DNA of 33,024 nucleotides, from the NCBI GenBank assembly GCA_036272935.1, contig DATAXP010000010.1, positions 1 through 33,024 of the forward strand. Direction: 5' to 3'. A program made the position numbers and the translations under genes. Positions 32,129 through 33,024 of the stretch are shown in pieces (within the stretch, counting starts at the first letter, position 1; every line of letters starts with the position of its first letter). Under the pieces are notes generated by a model that made no database searches, was not told the origin of the DNA, and saw only the letters and a program-made list of their open reading frames with translations. Origin of the DNA: DATAXP01 sp036272935 (GTDB lineage: Bacteria > Planctomycetota > Planctomycetia > Pirellulales > PNKZ01).

Positions 32129-32157
32129 GTTGTATCCCAAGGTCGGGAGTTCGTCAA
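32129..32157 (-). promoter_or_regulatory. Promoter for ffs (and perhaps dnaX)
   Basis: TTGACG (32152-32157) and TACAAC (32129-32134) on the minus strand are 17 bases apart. A start near 32122 would leave a precursor of about 19 nt before the basal helix of the SRP RNA. Confidence 0.6.
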
Positions 32158-32186
32158 AAGCTGATGACGATGCGGCTGCATCCAAC

Positions 32187-32765
<579 letters not shown>

Positions 32766-32777
32766 GAGGGCGCTCCT

Positions 32778-32803
32778 GATCGTGGTTTGAAATCACCACG
32801 ATC
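32778..32803 (-). promoter_or_regulatory. Hairpin adjacent to the ribosome-binding site of the thioredoxin-like gene
   Basis: GATCGTGGT (32778-32786) and ACCACGATC (32795-32803) form a perfect 9-bp stem with an 8-nt loop. The stem ends directly before AGGAG. It could protect the 5' end or affect ribosome entry. Confidence 0.45.
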
Positions 32804-32897
32804 CTACCGCTTGCCGCACAACCGGAAAAGGAGCTGTGGGGATGAAACGCGGTAAGGGACGAGATTCATAAGGCAGGCATTTGCGAATGCCACGAAG

Positions 32898-33024
32898 TTA
32901 AGCCGCATTGTTTTGTCGCAGCAGGGCTTGCTTCAGTGCGGCGCGGGGGCGTTTCATCAGGTCGTATTCTTTGGGACGCCGTTTTTTGACGCGCGGCTCG
33001 AATCGTCCTGGCCGGCGCGGATGC
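32898..33024 (-). CDS. IS4-type transposase, C-terminal end (cut by window edge)
   Basis: The minus strand from the right edge is open for 41 codons to a TAA at 32898. The tail contains RRPGRFEPRVKKRRPKEYDL followed by MKRPRAALKQ. The PGR-EPR-VKRRPK pattern is the hallmark of the C-terminus of many IS4-family transposases in planctomycetes and other bacteria. The catalytic DDE part would lie outside the window. No inverted repeat of the element can be confirmed; the gap 32804-32897 shows nothing recognisable. Confidence 0.75.
   Translation of the reverse strand, partial: HPRRPGRFEPRVKKRRPKEYDLMKRPRAALKQALLRQNNAA

Overview
The window is GC-rich and almost every gene lies on the minus strand. 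The content points to a planctomycete, probably of the Pirellulales. The signs are Tat-exported Gfo/Idh/MocA oxidoreductases in tandem, a DUF1800/DUF1501 pair, a HEAT-repeat exported protein, a protein joining a J-like N-terminus to an MshEN domain, a RoxA-like di-heme cytochrome, and a large Pro/Ala/Gly/Tyr-rich lipoprotein. The placement is inferred from gene content; no 16S gene is present.

Left part (1-10.8 kb): two small unrecognised plus-strand genes (169-1123), which look less GC-rich than the rest. Then, all on the minus strand: a secreted di-heme cytochrome c; a low-complexity lipoprotein with a good sigma-70-type promoter, a long leader and a clear intrinsic terminator; a Mn/Fe superoxide dismutase flanked by a perfect 27-bp inverted repeat; an HD-GYP-like/PAS/GGDEF signalling protein; an MshEN-domain membrane protein (possible c-di-GMP receptor); a Lys-rich small protein; a methyltransferase; and a chain of small genes including a 36-codon ORF that is easily missed.

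Middle part (10.8-19.7 kb): a block of exported proteins. It holds DUF1501, DUF1800, a HEAT-repeat protein, two tandemly duplicated Gfo/Idh/MocA dehydrogenases, and a PAP2-like protein in which two active-site residues are changed.

Right-centre (19.8-26.9 kb): dapA (lysine/peptidoglycan precursor), an SGNH esterase overlapping pdxJ (vitamin B6), a small DUF2065-like membrane protein, a CobB/CbiA-like protein lacking both its P-loop and its amidotransferase cysteine, a small Tat-signal protein, an FAD-dependent oxidoreductase and a TPR-like lipoprotein.

Right part (27-33 kb): an information-processing cluster read in the order SRP RNA (ffs), dnaX, ybaB/ebfC, recR, rpoN, nrdR. dnaX holds a run of ten A residues in its sense strand. 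A hairpin follows 5 nt later, and a stop lies in the -1 frame two codons on. This is the classic arrangement for making a short gamma form beside full-length tau. rpoN is bracketed by two imperfect palindromes built from heptamer units. A thioredoxin-like protein and the 3' end of an IS4-type transposase close the window.
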